Positions 7,251-18,016 of a stretch of 64,000 nucleotides of DNA are shown in pieces. The notes below the pieces were generated by a model, which ran no database searches, was not told the origin of the DNA, and was given only the letters and a program-made list of their open reading frames with translations. Made by a program: the position numbers and the translations under genes. The stretch is from the NCBI RefSeq assembly GCF_001468005.1, contig NZ_LNYY01000019.1, positions 652,445-716,444 on the forward strand, written 5' to 3'. Source of the stretch: Legionella steelei (GTDB lineage: Bacteria > Pseudomonadota > Gammaproteobacteria > Legionellales > Legionellaceae). Each line of letters begins with the position of its first letter. Position 1 is the first letter of the stretch.

Positions 7251-9557
7251 TTAGCTATCCAATTGTACATGAATATCTCGTGCATCAGATTGGCCATGAT
7301 CATCGACTACCCTCACAACAAACTTTCCAGGTTTTGCTTTCCATAAATAAGATTCTCCAGCCTTAGTCTTTGCAATAAACGTTTCATTAATAAACCAGTA
7401 TACATGGGCGATGCCCGCGTCGGTCACAGCAGTAAAAGGAATGGTGTTATTGTGATGAGAATTAGCACGTACGATGTAACTAATTCCGTTTTGAGGCGAG
7501 GTAATGTGCGGATCAACTCCAGAGTTTCCATATAATGCGCAGTCAGATTCATAAAAAGGTGGTGTATGTCTTTGTATTCCAGCTTTTTTGAAAATACTCA
7601 GTAAGTCAGAAGGCCAAAACTCGAAAACCTCAAAACGAGTGTATTCGTCCATATGGCAGGTTCGTAAACCCGTTTTCGTATTAATGGCTACTTCACGATA
7701 AATTGTATCTGTTTTTATTGGAGATTTCCCAGGTATAAACCAGCTCCACTCCGTATCTTTGCAATAGCGTGTAGGCAACATCCCAGAGGCTTTGCATACC
7801 TCTACTTTTTTCAGGTTCATTTGTTCCAGATGCTTTTCTAAAGCATGTATAGGCCCACGCTCATGTTTTAATGCATCAATCAACTCAAAAAATAAAGGGG
7901 CAGCAATATCTTTGCCTATAAACGCGGGATTAGCCTTATTGTCAAAATTTCCTACCCATACTGCTAACACATAAGGACCGAATACGCCCACAGTCCATGC
8001 ATCACGATATCCTGAAGACGTCCCAGTTTTCCAAGCGACCTGCAAACGCGACCAGCCGCGCGAATTATCATCTAAACGCGGGGTATTTTTTAACATGTCC
8101 AACACAAGATAACTTGCTTCTGGACTAAGTAAGCGTGTCCCTTTTTGCTTTGCTTCATTTTTAAACGCACGTATCGGGAACCAAACGCCATCATTAGCTA
8201 ACATGGCATATAAGCCGACAAGCTCATTCATTGTTAATTCAACACCACCCAAACTTAATGACAGTCCATAGTACGACTCAGACCTTAGATGATTAATTTG
8301 CGCTTTTTCCAGTAGTTGATGCAATGTTGGACTGGTTAGCTGGCTAGCAAGATAAATTGCCGGAATATTACGGCTCAAAACTAAAGCATCTTTGGCTTTA
8401 ATAGGACCGATAAAATCATAATCAAAGTTCTCTGGGTTATAGCCATTAAAACTGTGCGGAACATCTTTTAATACAGTATCAGGGTGAATCAAGCCTTGAT
8501 CCAAAGCCAATCCATAGATAAAGGGCTTCAACGTTGACCCAGGTGAGCGCTTTGCTTCAGTGCCATTAACTTGTCCGCTAATGCTGGGATTAAAAAAGTT
8601 AGCCGATCCTAGCATTCCCTTAATACTCATATCTCGAGTATCTACAAGCAGAACGGAGGCATTACTTACCCCTAAACCCTTTTTCCTGGCAAGATAATGA
8701 TGCGTGATACGCTCGATGATTAGTTGCGAACGATAATCTAAAGTTGTATCAATACTTTGCTGTTTGTTTGGTGCATCTGCCAAGATTTTATTGACAAAGT
8801 GTGGTGCACTAAAAGGAAGCATATGTGTATTTTGCATCACTAAGGGCAAAGCAAACACCGCTTTTTTATTAAGGTCATCCGGATGTTTGTTTAACCAGCG
8901 GACTAACAAATGCTCGCGAATTTTTTTTAACTCTTTATTGTTGGGTGTCCTTTTGCCTGGATTTTGTGGAATAATGCTTAAAGTTAAGGCTTGGGGTAAA
9001 GTAATTTTATTTACAGGTGTTCCAAAATAAACCAAACTCGCAGCCCCTACTCCTTCGACATTGCCGCCATATGGTGCCAAATTTAAATAAGCTTCTAGAA
9101 TTTGCTTTTTGCTGTAATGCATCTCAATTTGTATTGCCCGAATGATTTGTAACAGTTTTCCTGAGATTTTTTTTGATTTCATACCATATCGCATTCGTGC
9201 AACTTGCATGGTAATTGTTGACGCCCCTATTCTACGGGATTGTGCACCGTATGTTTGCCATATGGCTTTTATCGTCGCCCAAGGATTGACACCATAGTGC
9301 CAATAAAAGTATTGATCCTCTTGCAATAAAGTGGCCTCAATAAGTTGATTTGATATGTCTGATAATGGTGTAAACAGTCGATACTTATCATCTGGACTTA
9401 ATGTTAATCGGAGTAATTGATGATGTTCATCGTAGACTGCCTTAGAAAAACTTGTTCCTTCGAGTAACACTGGCTTTGGTAAAAAAAATAATATTAGATA
9501 GGCGCTGACAAGGAGCGTAATTAGGATTATGCTTAGCTTTTTAAATGTTTTGTTCAT
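7251..9557 (-). CDS. pbpC: Penicillin-binding protein 1C
   Basis: A 768-aa bifunctional peptidoglycan synthase. Residues 10-27 are a signal anchor. The GT51 transglycosylase domain follows, with EDQYFYWHYGVNP (catalytic Glu) and GASTITMQVARM. The transpeptidase domain has the acyl-enzyme Ser341 in SPGSTLKP (SxxK), SRN as the second motif and KTGTSSGYRDAW as the third. The C-terminal 100 residues match the extension typical of PBP1C. It is divergent from the alpha-2-macroglobulin gene with a 69-base shared promoter region; the two genes are paired in many Gram-negatives, where the second is thought to protect the periplasm when PBP1C repairs the wall. Confidence 0.95.
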   Translation of the reverse strand: MNKTFKKLSIILITLLVSAYLILFFLPKPVLLEGTSFSKAVYDEHHQLLRLTLSPDDKYRLFTPLSDISNQLIEATLLQEDQYFYWHYGVNPWATIKAIWQTYGAQSRRIGASTITMQVARMRYGMKSKKISGKLLQIIRAIQIEMHYSKKQILEAYLNLAPYGGNVEGVGAASLVYFGTPVNKITLPQALTLSIIPQNPGKRTPNNKELKKIREHLLVRWLNKHPDDLNKKAVFALPLVMQNTHMLPFSAPHFVNKILADAPNKQQSIDTTLDYRSQLIIERITHHYLARKKGLGVSNASVLLVDTRDMSIKGMLGSANFFNPSISGQVNGTEAKRSPGSTLKPFIYGLALDQGLIHPDTVLKDVPHSFNGYNPENFDYDFIGPIKAKDALVLSRNIPAIYLASQLTSPTLHQLLEKAQINHLRSESYYGLSLSLGGVELTMNELVGLYAMLANDGVWFPIRAFKNEAKQKGTRLLSPEASYLVLDMLKNTPRLDDNSRGWSRLQVAWKTGTSSGYRDAWTVGVFGPYVLAVWVGNFDNKANPAFIGKDIAAPLFFELIDALKHERGPIHALEKHLEQMNLKKVEVCKASGMLPTRYCKDTEWSWFIPGKSPIKTDTIYREVAINTKTGLRTCHMDEYTRFEVFEFWPSDLLSIFKKAGIQRHTPPFYESDCALYGNSGVDPHITSPQNGISYIVRANSHHNNTIPFTAVTDAGIAHVYWFINETFIAKTKAGESYLWKAKPGKFVVRVVDDHGQSDARDIHVQLDS

Positions 9558-9626
9558 AGTCGCTATTATGCACTAAATAGAATAAAATATATGCAAATTT
9601 CAGCCCTATTTTACCACATGGGATAA

Positions 9627-12600
9627 ATGATGAATAAAAGTCCGCTTTCTTTGTTAATCAATGCGTTTTCATCTGTATTTGGCAAATTAAATTGGCGTAG
9701 TCCACCATGGGTAAATTACTTATGCAGTAAATCAAAATCTTCTCCCAAAAAATTTTGGGGAAGCAGTCTATTAATAGTTCTTATTTTAATTTCAGCAGGC
9801 TGCTTTTTACATTGGTATAAAAATTTGCCGCAACCCATTTATACCACCGCACAAATCACAGTCCCAGATATCACACCAAATACTGAAGAACAATTAGTTC
9901 CCAACAATTTGATTATTGACTTTGGCATAAAAAATAATGGGTTTATTAATCAATCAGTTGCACCCATTAATCTGATTGGAAAAACAGTAAGCGAAGGCAT
10001 TGTAATAACTCCCAAAATGCTTGGAACATGGACATGGAATACTGACAGCCAATTAGTTTTTACACCTTCAGAAGATTGGCCTGCAGGGAAAAAATACACT
10101 GTCCTTTTTGCTAACAGTGCCTTTGCGCCTAATGCAAATATGGAAAGTCATAAATTTTCTTTTTCTACCCACCCTTTTAATGCCAAAATTACTGAATTTA
10201 AGCTCTATCAAGATCCGGTACATGCTGAGGTAAGAAATGCTGTTGCAACAATAGAGTTCAATTTTCCGGTTAATCCACAAACTTTAGAACAAAATACATC
10301 TTTAGCATACCAAACGAAATCAGGTTCCACTGGCGAAAATCTTCCGTTTACTTTTACTTATGATAAAAATAAGCGTGTTGCTTACCTACATTCAGAAACA
10401 ATAAAAATAGATGATGTAGCCCGCTTTTTACGTTTAACATTAGGTCAAAGCGTTACCTCATCAACAAATTCCGGCCATTTGCTACAGGAACAATCACAAA
10501 ATTTATTAATTCCAAGCGCCAAAGAATTCCTTAAAGTTCTCTCAACTTCAGCCTCTATTGTTCGCAATGAAAAAGACAGGCCCGAACAAGTTCTGACGGT
10601 GGAAACTTCTTTAGGAATAAATGAAAACGACTTTAATAAGTCAGTACATATTTATTTACTTCCTAAAGACCGACCAGCAACCACTGCTGAGGCTGCCAAA
10701 GAGAATTATCAATGGCAAAATCCAGGAGAAGTAACACAAGCGGTTCTGGCTTTAGCAACTCCCTTGGCAAAAGAGCCTATTCCTACAGAACAAAACTACT
10801 CAACCTTACATAGCTTTAAATTTAAAACAGAAGCCCCCCGCTACATCTATATTAAAATTGATAAAGGCATGCAGAGCTTCGGCAATTTTACTTTAGGCAA
10901 TGAATACGTGGCAGTTATTCCTGTGCCTGCAGTACCTAAAGAGATCAGTTTTTTACATAAAGGCTCACTTTTGGCTTTAAGTGGTGAGAAAAAACTTTCT
11001 GTACTGGTTCGCGGTCTACCTGCAGTCAAGTTTGATTTCGCACGTGTATTGCCTGAAAATATCAATCAATTAGTAACGCAAACTCATGGTGATTTTAATA
11101 ATCCCTATTTTATTAATCCTACCTTTAATCAACAAAATATCAGTCAAATTTCTTCAGAAATTCAAGAATTTGATATTTCTGATTTAGCCAAACAACAATA
11201 TACAGCGCTTGATTTCAGCAAGTATTTGACAATGAGCACCAATACTTTGGGGCCACAGGGCTTATTTTTGCTACAAGCTACAGGCTGGGATGTCATCAAT
11301 AAAACCTCATTGGATGTGAAAGCCAGTCGCATGATATTGATTACTGATATGGCCTTATTAGTAAAAGACAATCAGGACGGCAGCCATGACGTGTTTGTTA
11401 ATTCGATAACGCAAGGAACCCCAGTTGCCAATGCTACAGTAACCGTTTTAGGTAAAAATGGCTTGCCCATTTTATCCCGTATTAGTGATGCCCAGGGCCG
11501 CGTTTCGTTCCCGCCTTTAAAAGATTTCATTGATGATCGAGAGCCCACAGTATATTTGTCTCAATTGAACAATGATGTGTCATTTATTCCATTCAATAAT
11601 GCGAATAGACAGTTAAATTTTTCCAAGTTTGACATTGGTGGCCTATATACTAGCAATCAAGAATTACACAGTTTAAGCGCGTATCTTTTCTCAGATAGAG
11701 GTATATACAGACCTGGAGATACAGTGCATATTGGCATGATTGTCAAACAAGCCTTTGCCCAACCACAACCTGGTGGTTTGCCGCTGCAAGCGACTGTGAT
11801 TGATTCAAGAGGCACAACAATCAAAGATGAGAAAATTACTCTTAATGATCTCGGCTACATGGACCTGGACTTTGCAACCAATGCCAGCTCGCCAACTGGC
11901 CAATATATGGTTAATTTATACTTAGTCAAAGATGGATATCCCCAAAATCTACTGGGCTCTACGACCATTCGCGTTTCTGAATTTTTACCTGATAGAATGA
12001 AAATCACTACCAGCTTGTCTCCAAAACCATCTACCGGTTGGAGCTCACCAACTGGATTAAAAGGTGAGGTGACTCTTTGGAACCTATATGGCGCGCCTGC
12101 CGTTGATCGAAAAGTTAGTGCTAAAATTTTGTTAGTCCCACAAAAAGTTCAATTCGATAAATATCCTGATTATGTTTTTGTTGATCCCTTGTTGGATCCC
12201 AAAAAACCACCCAAAGTCTTCACCGAGACCTTAAATAACGCAAAAACAAATAATAAAGGCGACGCTGAATTTGACTTAAATCTTGACCGTTTTGAAAAAG
12301 CGACTTACCAATTGACATTCTTTGCTGAAGGTTTTGAATCAGAAGGTGGTCGTAGTGTAACAAACCAAACTAAAACCTTAATTAGCCCACTACCCTACTT
12401 TATCGGATATAAACCGGATGGGGACTTATCCTTCATTAAGCAAAACGCTACCCGCGCTGTTCACTATATTGCGATTAATCCCGAATTAAACCAGCAAGAA
12501 GTCAAAGATGTGAAGATACAACTGGTTTCGTTACATCCGGTCACAACGCTTGTTAAAAAAGCAGATGGAACTTATCAATATCAGTCGGTGATTCAATCGA

Positions 12601-15371
12601 CAATAGTGAGCACCACACCATTTAATATCTCCGAGCAAGGTATTGATTACACATTACCAACACAACAGATTGGCGATTTTTCGTTAAGTATTCTTGGAAA
12701 AGATAATACAGTACTTAATCAACTAAAATTCAGCGTTGTAGGTGCAAGCCAGCAACCCTTAGCTAAGAATGCCGAGCTATCGATTAAACTCAATAAAGCA
12801 GAATATCAAGCAAATGAAGATATAGAAATACAAATTACTGCGCCTTTTACAGGCTCAGGCTTGATTACTATAGAGCGTGATAAGGTTTACGCAGCACAAT
12901 GGTTCAAAACAGATACTACAAATTCCGTGCAAACTATTCATATTCCCGCTGATTTCCAAGGTGATGGATACATCAACGTTGCATTTATACGTGATTGGAG
13001 CTCACCTGAAATATTCATAAGCCCACTTAGTTATAGTGTTGTACCTTTTACGGTAAATCATCAAGGACACAGTATAAAAATTGATCTGCAAACTGCTGCA
13101 GTGGCGCGTCCTGGTGAACCGTTTACCATAGATTATCGTACTGATAAGCCTGGGAAAATTATTGTCTTTGCAGTTGATGAAGGGATTCTGCAAGTTGCAC
13201 GTTACACAACCCCCGATCCTTTATCTTTCTTCTTCCAAAAACATGCTCTTGAAGTACTGACCCAGCAAACAGTGGATCAGATCATGCCTAAATTTATCCA
13301 AGATAGAGAGCTTTCTGCGGTCGGAGGTGATAACGGTGAAGAAGGTATGGCCAGTCGCCTCAATCCCTTTAAGCGCAAAACTGAATTACCTGTGGCTTAT
13401 TGGTCAGGTATTGTTGATACAGACTCAAACAATCATCAATTAGTATACCAAGTTCCTGATTATTTTAATGGAACATTGCGCGTTATGGCCGTAGCGGTAT
13501 CATCTGACTCCGTTGGCTCAAAAGAGACCTCTGCTGAAATTCGCGGGAATTTTATTATTAACCCTAACGTTCCGACCTTTGTCGCCCCAGGAGATGAGTT
13601 TGAAATATCGGCATCTATTGCAAATAACATTAAGGGCTCAGGAGAACATGCGCTTATAAATATTGATTTGACAGCATCTCCTGAAATCGAAATCACTGGG
13701 TCACCAACGCAAACATTAGAAATTGCAGAAGGTCGGGAGCAAACGGTTCATTTTAAATTAAAAGCTAAATCTCTTCTGGGAGCTGCTCAATTGAGCTTCA
13801 AAGCCAGTATGGGTGATAAATCAAGTACAATGGGTGCTACACTGAGTGTTAGGCCAGCTGTACCACTTAGCACTTACATCAATAGTGGAAAATCAGACGA
13901 AGCTCAGAAAACCTTGGATATTATGCAAACACTATATCCAGAATATCGCAAAGTGAGTGCTACTGTTTCTACTAATCCTATAATTTTGATATTTGGGTTA
14001 CAACGCTATCTGGATAATTATCCCTATGGTTGTACAGAACAATTAACCAGTAAAGCCCTCCCCTTATTAGTAATGAACAATCAAACTGGTTTTGGTGAAG
14101 AAACAAAGCAGGTGCATGAAAAAGTAAACGCGGCCATTCAAATGCTAAGCCAGCGCCAGATGTCTAGTGGTGGTTTTAGTTATTGGCCAGGACTTGGTGA
14201 CAACCAAGGCAATGATTTTGCAACAGTTTATGCAATGCATTTCCTAACTGAGGCAAGAGCACAAGGATTTAATGTTCCAAATGATTTGTTCTTTAATGGA
14301 GTTAACTATCTTAAAACCTTGGCAAGTCAAAATGTATCTGATATGGATGCGGCAAGAGTTCAGGCATATGCCATTTATGTTTTGACCCGCAATGAGATTG
14401 TTACAACCAATTACCTTTCTAATTTGCAATTGTATCTAGAAAAGGATAAGACCAATGCATGGAAAACGGATATCCTCACAGCCTATATTGCTGCATCTTA
14501 TCAATTACTACAAAGCCATGATGAAGCAAATCAATTAATTGGCCTGTATAAGCCACAAAATAATCAGGCTTATGTTACTGATTTTTATAATAGTGCCATC
14601 GCTGATGCTCAATATTTGTATCTTGTAGCGAAACATTTCCCTAACCTATTACCACAGGTAGGTGATGATTTGCTAAAACGCCTAGTCCAAGCTGTTAATA
14701 ACGATGAAATTAATACTGTTTTATCTGGATTTACAAGCTTGGCCTTAGGTGCTTACCATTCAAATCAGCCTAGTGACGCATCATCAACCTTATCGATGAC
14801 AAAAATTATGGCTGATAATAAGGAAGTTAATGTCCCAGCATCTAATGCAAACTATCAGAAAGTTGATATTGAACCTGATGTCCAAAAAATACGTTTTAAT
14901 AACCCGGAGAAGAAAACCTTTTTCTATCAATTAATGCAATCAGGTTTTAATCAAGAAATCCCCAGCACGCCTTTAAAACAAGGCTTAGAAATTTTCCGAG
15001 AGTTTAGAGACGCCAAAGGAAATGTGATCAACACAACAACCCTGGGAAGCGAAATTGAGGTGCATATTCAAATCCGTGCGGTTGGCCATGATTATTTATC
15101 AAACATTGCTATTGAAGATTTGTTACCTGGTGGTTTTGAAGTGGTAACCGACTCTGTAAAAAATAATACAATGGATTTTGTTGATGTACGTGAAGACAGA
15201 GTGAATTTCTTTGGTGGAGTTGAATCTGTTGCTAAAGAGATTGTTTATAAAATAAAAGCAGTTAATATTGGAAAATACATTGTTCCGCCAGCCTATGCAG
15301 AAGCAATGTATAATCCAAATACGAAAGCACAAGGTGTTTCCTCAGTAATTACGGTTACTGAAGCACCTTAA
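9627..15371 (+). CDS. yfhM: Bacterial alpha-2-macroglobulin (YfhM type)
   Basis: A 1914-aa periplasmic protease trap. The N-terminus has a long polar leader, then KKFWGSSLLIVLILISAGC, a hydrophobic segment ending in a lipobox-like ISAG-C at residue 59, in keeping with the lipoprotein anchoring of E. coli YfhM, although the leader is unusually long. Successive beta-rich MG domains fill residues 90-1400. The thioester motif is intact: YGCTEQ with Cys1469. The C-terminal domain follows. It is divergent from pbpC. Size and the conserved thioester argue for a functional inhibitor. Confidence 0.94.
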   Translation: MMNKSPLSLLINAFSSVFGKLNWRSPPWVNYLCSKSKSSPKKFWGSSLLIVLILISAGCFLHWYKNLPQPIYTTAQITVPDITPNTEEQLVPNNLIIDFGIKNNGFINQSVAPINLIGKTVSEGIVITPKMLGTWTWNTDSQLVFTPSEDWPAGKKYTVLFANSAFAPNANMESHKFSFSTHPFNAKITEFKLYQDPVHAEVRNAVATIEFNFPVNPQTLEQNTSLAYQTKSGSTGENLPFTFTYDKNKRVAYLHSETIKIDDVARFLRLTLGQSVTSSTNSGHLLQEQSQNLLIPSAKEFLKVLSTSASIVRNEKDRPEQVLTVETSLGINENDFNKSVHIYLLPKDRPATTAEAAKENYQWQNPGEVTQAVLALATPLAKEPIPTEQNYSTLHSFKFKTEAPRYIYIKIDKGMQSFGNFTLGNEYVAVIPVPAVPKEISFLHKGSLLALSGEKKLSVLVRGLPAVKFDFARVLPENINQLVTQTHGDFNNPYFINPTFNQQNISQISSEIQEFDISDLAKQQYTALDFSKYLTMSTNTLGPQGLFLLQATGWDVINKTSLDVKASRMILITDMALLVKDNQDGSHDVFVNSITQGTPVANATVTVLGKNGLPILSRISDAQGRVSFPPLKDFIDDREPTVYLSQLNNDVSFIPFNNANRQLNFSKFDIGGLYTSNQELHSLSAYLFSDRGIYRPGDTVHIGMIVKQAFAQPQPGGLPLQATVIDSRGTTIKDEKITLNDLGYMDLDFATNASSPTGQYMVNLYLVKDGYPQNLLGSTTIRVSEFLPDRMKITTSLSPKPSTGWSSPTGLKGEVTLWNLYGAPAVDRKVSAKILLVPQKVQFDKYPDYVFVDPLLDPKKPPKVFTETLNNAKTNNKGDAEFDLNLDRFEKATYQLTFFAEGFESEGGRSVTNQTKTLISPLPYFIGYKPDGDLSFIKQNATRAVHYIAINPELNQQEVKDVKIQLVSLHPVTTLVKKADGTYQYQSVIQSTIVSTTPFNISEQGIDYTLPTQQIGDFSLSILGKDNTVLNQLKFSVVGASQQPLAKNAELSIKLNKAEYQANEDIEIQITAPFTGSGLITIERDKVYAAQWFKTDTTNSVQTIHIPADFQGDGYINVAFIRDWSSPEIFISPLSYSVVPFTVNHQGHSIKIDLQTAAVARPGEPFTIDYRTDKPGKIIVFAVDEGILQVARYTTPDPLSFFFQKHALEVLTQQTVDQIMPKFIQDRELSAVGGDNGEEGMASRLNPFKRKTELPVAYWSGIVDTDSNNHQLVYQVPDYFNGTLRVMAVAVSSDSVGSKETSAEIRGNFIINPNVPTFVAPGDEFEISASIANNIKGSGEHALINIDLTASPEIEITGSPTQTLEIAEGREQTVHFKLKAKSLLGAAQLSFKASMGDKSSTMGATLSVRPAVPLSTYINSGKSDEAQKTLDIMQTLYPEYRKVSATVSTNPIILIFGLQRYLDNYPYGCTEQLTSKALPLLVMNNQTGFGEETKQVHEKVNAAIQMLSQRQMSSGGFSYWPGLGDNQGNDFATVYAMHFLTEARAQGFNVPNDLFFNGVNYLKTLASQNVSDMDAARVQAYAIYVLTRNEIVTTNYLSNLQLYLEKDKTNAWKTDILTAYIAASYQLLQSHDEANQLIGLYKPQNNQAYVTDFYNSAIADAQYLYLVAKHFPNLLPQVGDDLLKRLVQAVNNDEINTVLSGFTSLALGAYHSNQPSDASSTLSMTKIMADNKEVNVPASNANYQKVDIEPDVQKIRFNNPEKKTFFYQLMQSGFNQEIPSTPLKQGLEIFREFRDAKGNVINTTTLGSEIEVHIQIRAVGHDYLSNIAIEDLLPGGFEVVTDSVKNNTMDFVDVREDRVNFFGGVESVAKEIVYKIKAVNIGKYIVPPAYAEAMYNPNTKAQGVSSVITVTEAP

Positions 15372-15392
15372 CCTAATGAAGTTCAAATGTTT

Positions 15393-15473
15393 TGTAGCCT
15401 GGGTGACGGCGTAAGTCATAACCCGGGAAGTTTTGCAGAAAAACGGGTTTCGCTTCGCCTCACCCAGGCTACA
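15393..15473. repeat. Palindromic repeat, complete copy
   Basis: An 81-base element with arms tgtagcctgggtga and tcacccaggctaca and an inner accgggaag/aaacgggtt region. It follows the alpha-2-macroglobulin gene by 20 bases and could fold in RNA as a terminator-like structure. Confidence 0.8.
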
Positions 15474-15601
15474 AAATCAGTAGTATCTTCAATCAATGCA
15501 GATTTTATTGCATTCATAAATGGATCCGTTTAAATTCGAGATTTCTAGCGCGACTGAACGCGACTTGTAAAATAGTTTTATAAATATATGGTGTTTGTTT
15601 T

Positions 15602-16111
15602 ATGAATAACTTAAAAAGAGGCATTACCAAGTTTATTTTTATGGGAAGATGGTTACAGCTTCCTTTATATTTAGGCCTTATTTTAGTACTGGCTGTTTAT
15701 GTATATCGTTTTGTTTATGAATTATTTGAATTAATAGCCCACCTAAATAGTATTGATGATGCCCAGATCATGCTTGGTGTCTTAGACTTAATTGATGTAG
15801 TGATGATTGCCAATCTACTTATTATGGTTGTTATGGGAGGATATGAAACTTTTGTTTCTCCTCTTGCCCTTGAGTCACATCCTGATCAACCGGAATGGCT
15901 CGATCACCTTGATGCAGGAGCGATGAAAGTAAAGCTTGCTCTTTCATTAATTGGAATATCATCAATCCACCTATTGAGAACATTTATAGATCCCAATAAG
16001 CTCAGTAACTACTCTGTAATGTGGCAAGTGATCATTCATTTAACACTACTTGTTTCAGCATTAGCGATTGCATTTACCAATAAAATGCTTACAAAGAGCA
16101 AAATACATTAA
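15602..16111 (+). CDS. YqhA/UPF0114 family inner-membrane protein
   Basis: A 169-aa protein with about four membrane helices (roughly residues 17-37, 61-81, 108-128, 138-158). The family signature is clear: FMGRWLQLPLYLGLI near the start and LIMVVMGGYETFVSPL in the centre, followed by DQPEWLDHLDAGAMKVKLA. The family's function is not established. It stands alone and is followed by a strong hairpin. Confidence 0.9.
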   Translation: MNNLKRGITKFIFMGRWLQLPLYLGLILVLAVYVYRFVYELFELIAHLNSIDDAQIMLGVLDLIDVVMIANLLIMVVMGGYETFVSPLALESHPDQPEWLDHLDAGAMKVKLALSLIGISSIHLLRTFIDPNKLSNYSVMWQVIIHLTLLVSALAIAFTNKMLTKSKIH

Positions 16112-16154
16112 AAGTATAATGCTGCAAACAGTATTTAGAAGAAAAAATAAAAAG

Positions 16155-16197
16155 TAATCGTAGTCTCGTGTATCACCGAAGACTACGATTAGTTTTA
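16155..16197 (+). terminator. Strong stem-loop terminator
   Basis: A perfect 12-bp stem (TAATCGTAGTCT at 16155-16166, AGACTACGATTA at 16180-16191) with a 13-base loop and a T-rich tail ttttatta. It ends the YqhA-like gene and could serve the decayed gene on the other strand as well. Confidence 0.75.
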
Positions 16198-16199
16198 TT

Positions 16200-16660
16200 A
16201 CACACATATTATTAACTCCTTATATGATGAAAGAGCATTATAAAGTAATGATTCTTTCATTTTTGCATCATGTTTCGCTGAGTCGAACCAGAAAAACATG
16301 CTGAAAATAATTTTCAGCTTCCTTTCTTGGAACATACACTGAACTGACTTTTCCAGTCTCTTCCTCATCAAAAAAACATTAATAGAAGAGTAAACTGTTG
16401 AGGGACATGGTGTGTTACTAGTTGAGGCGTTGCGATAATCCGCCCTACTTCGAATATTTTTCCCTCGGGGTTTGAGAGATAATAAAAGGAAATGTTTCGA
16501 TATCAAAATAACAATCTAACATAGGAAGTATTTCTCCATAAATGACTCTTAATGTTCCTACTATTTGATCATCAAACATCGTCACTACATGGAGTTCTAG
16601 TCGTAAACTGTCCAAATTTCATCTCGTCATGGCTAATAACTGCGCAACAGGGACAATTAA
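16200..16660 (-). pseudogene. Decayed acyltransferase-like gene (GNAT/autoinducer-synthase-like)
   Basis: No intact gene covers this 690-base gap, but minus-strand frames read as broken protein. One frame gives VVTMFDDQIVGTLRVIYGE, then stops; a shifted frame gives EKIFEVGRIIATPQLV, and a further one FDEEETGKVSSVYVPRKE. The pattern FDD..VGTLR followed by FEVGRIIATP recalls GNAT acyltransferases and acyl-homoserine-lactone-synthase-like proteins. At least two frameshifts and several stops are present. The 102-aa open frame at 16198-16506 is one of the wrong frames. Family assignment is tentative; decay is clear. Confidence 0.5.
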
Positions 16661-16801
16661 ACTAAGATGTTTGGTTTATGAGAGCTCTGAACCCATAAGA
16701 CCCAAGTATTTGATTTTTTTTGTAAATTATATTAAACATATTACATTATTTGTTGTTTTCTATTGCAAATATCCTTCATTAGCCATTCTTAAGGACTAGA
16801 A

Positions 16802-18001
16802 ATGCTAAACAAAATCCAAGTCTTCTCTTTGTTAATCACAATGATATTTTTTTCTGCCGTATCAGCAAAAAGTTATAGAGTGCCCGCAACAAAAGAAACC
16901 GTAACTCTAGGTCTTTATACCCTAGATAAGCAGCCTGTGGTTAAAGTTCACTCAGGGGATTCAGTGTCTCTAGAAACTTGGAACAGTTGCTTGCATGAAA
17001 TGGTCTATAACAAGACAACTCCGGCTGAAGTTGCAAAGTTTTATACCCAATATGACATTCAAAATAGGCGCGGGATGCATAGCTTAACCGGCCCTGTTTA
17101 CATTGAAGAAGCGGAGCCAGGAGATGTACTTGAAATTCGAATATTAGATATAAAATTGAATGATTTTGGCTATAATTTTTTAAGCCCTACAGCAGGGATC
17201 TTATCGGAATTTACCCAACCCAGAATTATGTATTTTAAATACAATCAAGAAAAGAACGCTACTGAATTCAAGAAAGGACTCTGCTTACATTTAAAACCGT
17301 TTCCAGGGGTTGTTGCGGTAGCTCCTCCTCAAGATTGGCCTGATGGCTGGCCTGTAAATTTAGAATCACACATGGGGCAACCGGTTCCAGGACAATTTAA
17401 TTCCGTTCCACCAGGCCCTTTTGGAGGCAACTTGGATGAACCAAGCTTGCAAGTTGGTTCCATACTGTATTTACCTGTTTTTCAGAAAGGTGCTCTCGTT
17501 TGGACCGGTGATTCACATGCAATGCAAAGTAATGGTGAGATTGACGTTACAGCGCTTGAAACCTCTTATGAAGGTATCACCATGCAATTTATTGTCAGAA
17601 AAGATCTAAAAGCCGAAGGGGTATTTGATAAATCAAAACGCAATGGTAACAGTTTGTTCACTTGGCCAATTGTTGAAAATTCGAAAGAATGGATTGTTAT
17701 GGGATTGAATCAGGATCTTCTTGAAGCTATGCAGCTTGCCTCTAGAAATGCAATTGAATTTTTAGTGAGCACTCAAGGATTTTCTCCACAAGAAAGTTAT
17801 CAATTTTTAAGCATGGTAGGTAATTTCGACATTCCTGAAGCAGTCAATACCATTAAAAACGTAGCCGTACATATTCCTAAAGAATCCTTCAAAAATCTGG
17901 GCAAGATGAAAACACTTTCTGCTGAGGGTAAATTTCCTCTCATGCCAAAGATTGATGAAAATGTAAGCTGCCCGCCTCAAGAAGGTAAAATTATTCAATA
18001 A
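16802..18001 (+). CDS. Exported acetamidase/formamidase family amidase
   Basis: A 399-aa protein with a signal peptide (cleavage near VSA-KS, residue 22). Family motifs include GPVYIEEAEPGDVLEI, the GPFGGNLD segment and the GDSHAMQSNGEIDVTALE metal/substrate region typical of the FmdA/AmdA amidase family, which hydrolyses formamide, acetamide and related short amides to ammonia and acid. Most relatives are cytoplasmic, so export is notable. The C-terminal 100 residues (helical, QESYQFLSMVGNFDI) also match the family. It begins a three-gene same-strand group with a small exported protein and an OprB-type porin. Confidence 0.9.
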   Translation: MLNKIQVFSLLITMIFFSAVSAKSYRVPATKETVTLGLYTLDKQPVVKVHSGDSVSLETWNSCLHEMVYNKTTPAEVAKFYTQYDIQNRRGMHSLTGPVYIEEAEPGDVLEIRILDIKLNDFGYNFLSPTAGILSEFTQPRIMYFKYNQEKNATEFKKGLCLHLKPFPGVVAVAPPQDWPDGWPVNLESHMGQPVPGQFNSVPPGPFGGNLDEPSLQVGSILYLPVFQKGALVWTGDSHAMQSNGEIDVTALETSYEGITMQFIVRKDLKAEGVFDKSKRNGNSLFTWPIVENSKEWIVMGLNQDLLEAMQLASRNAIEFLVSTQGFSPQESYQFLSMVGNFDIPEAVNTIKNVAVHIPKESFKNLGKMKTLSAEGKFPLMPKIDENVSCPPQEGKIIQ

Positions 18002-18016
18002 CCATTAGGTGAAATA

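Noticed and set aside
16198-16506. 102-aa minus-strand frame
   Set aside because: It mixes a wrong frame of the decayed acyltransferase-like gene; neighbouring frames carry the family-like segments.
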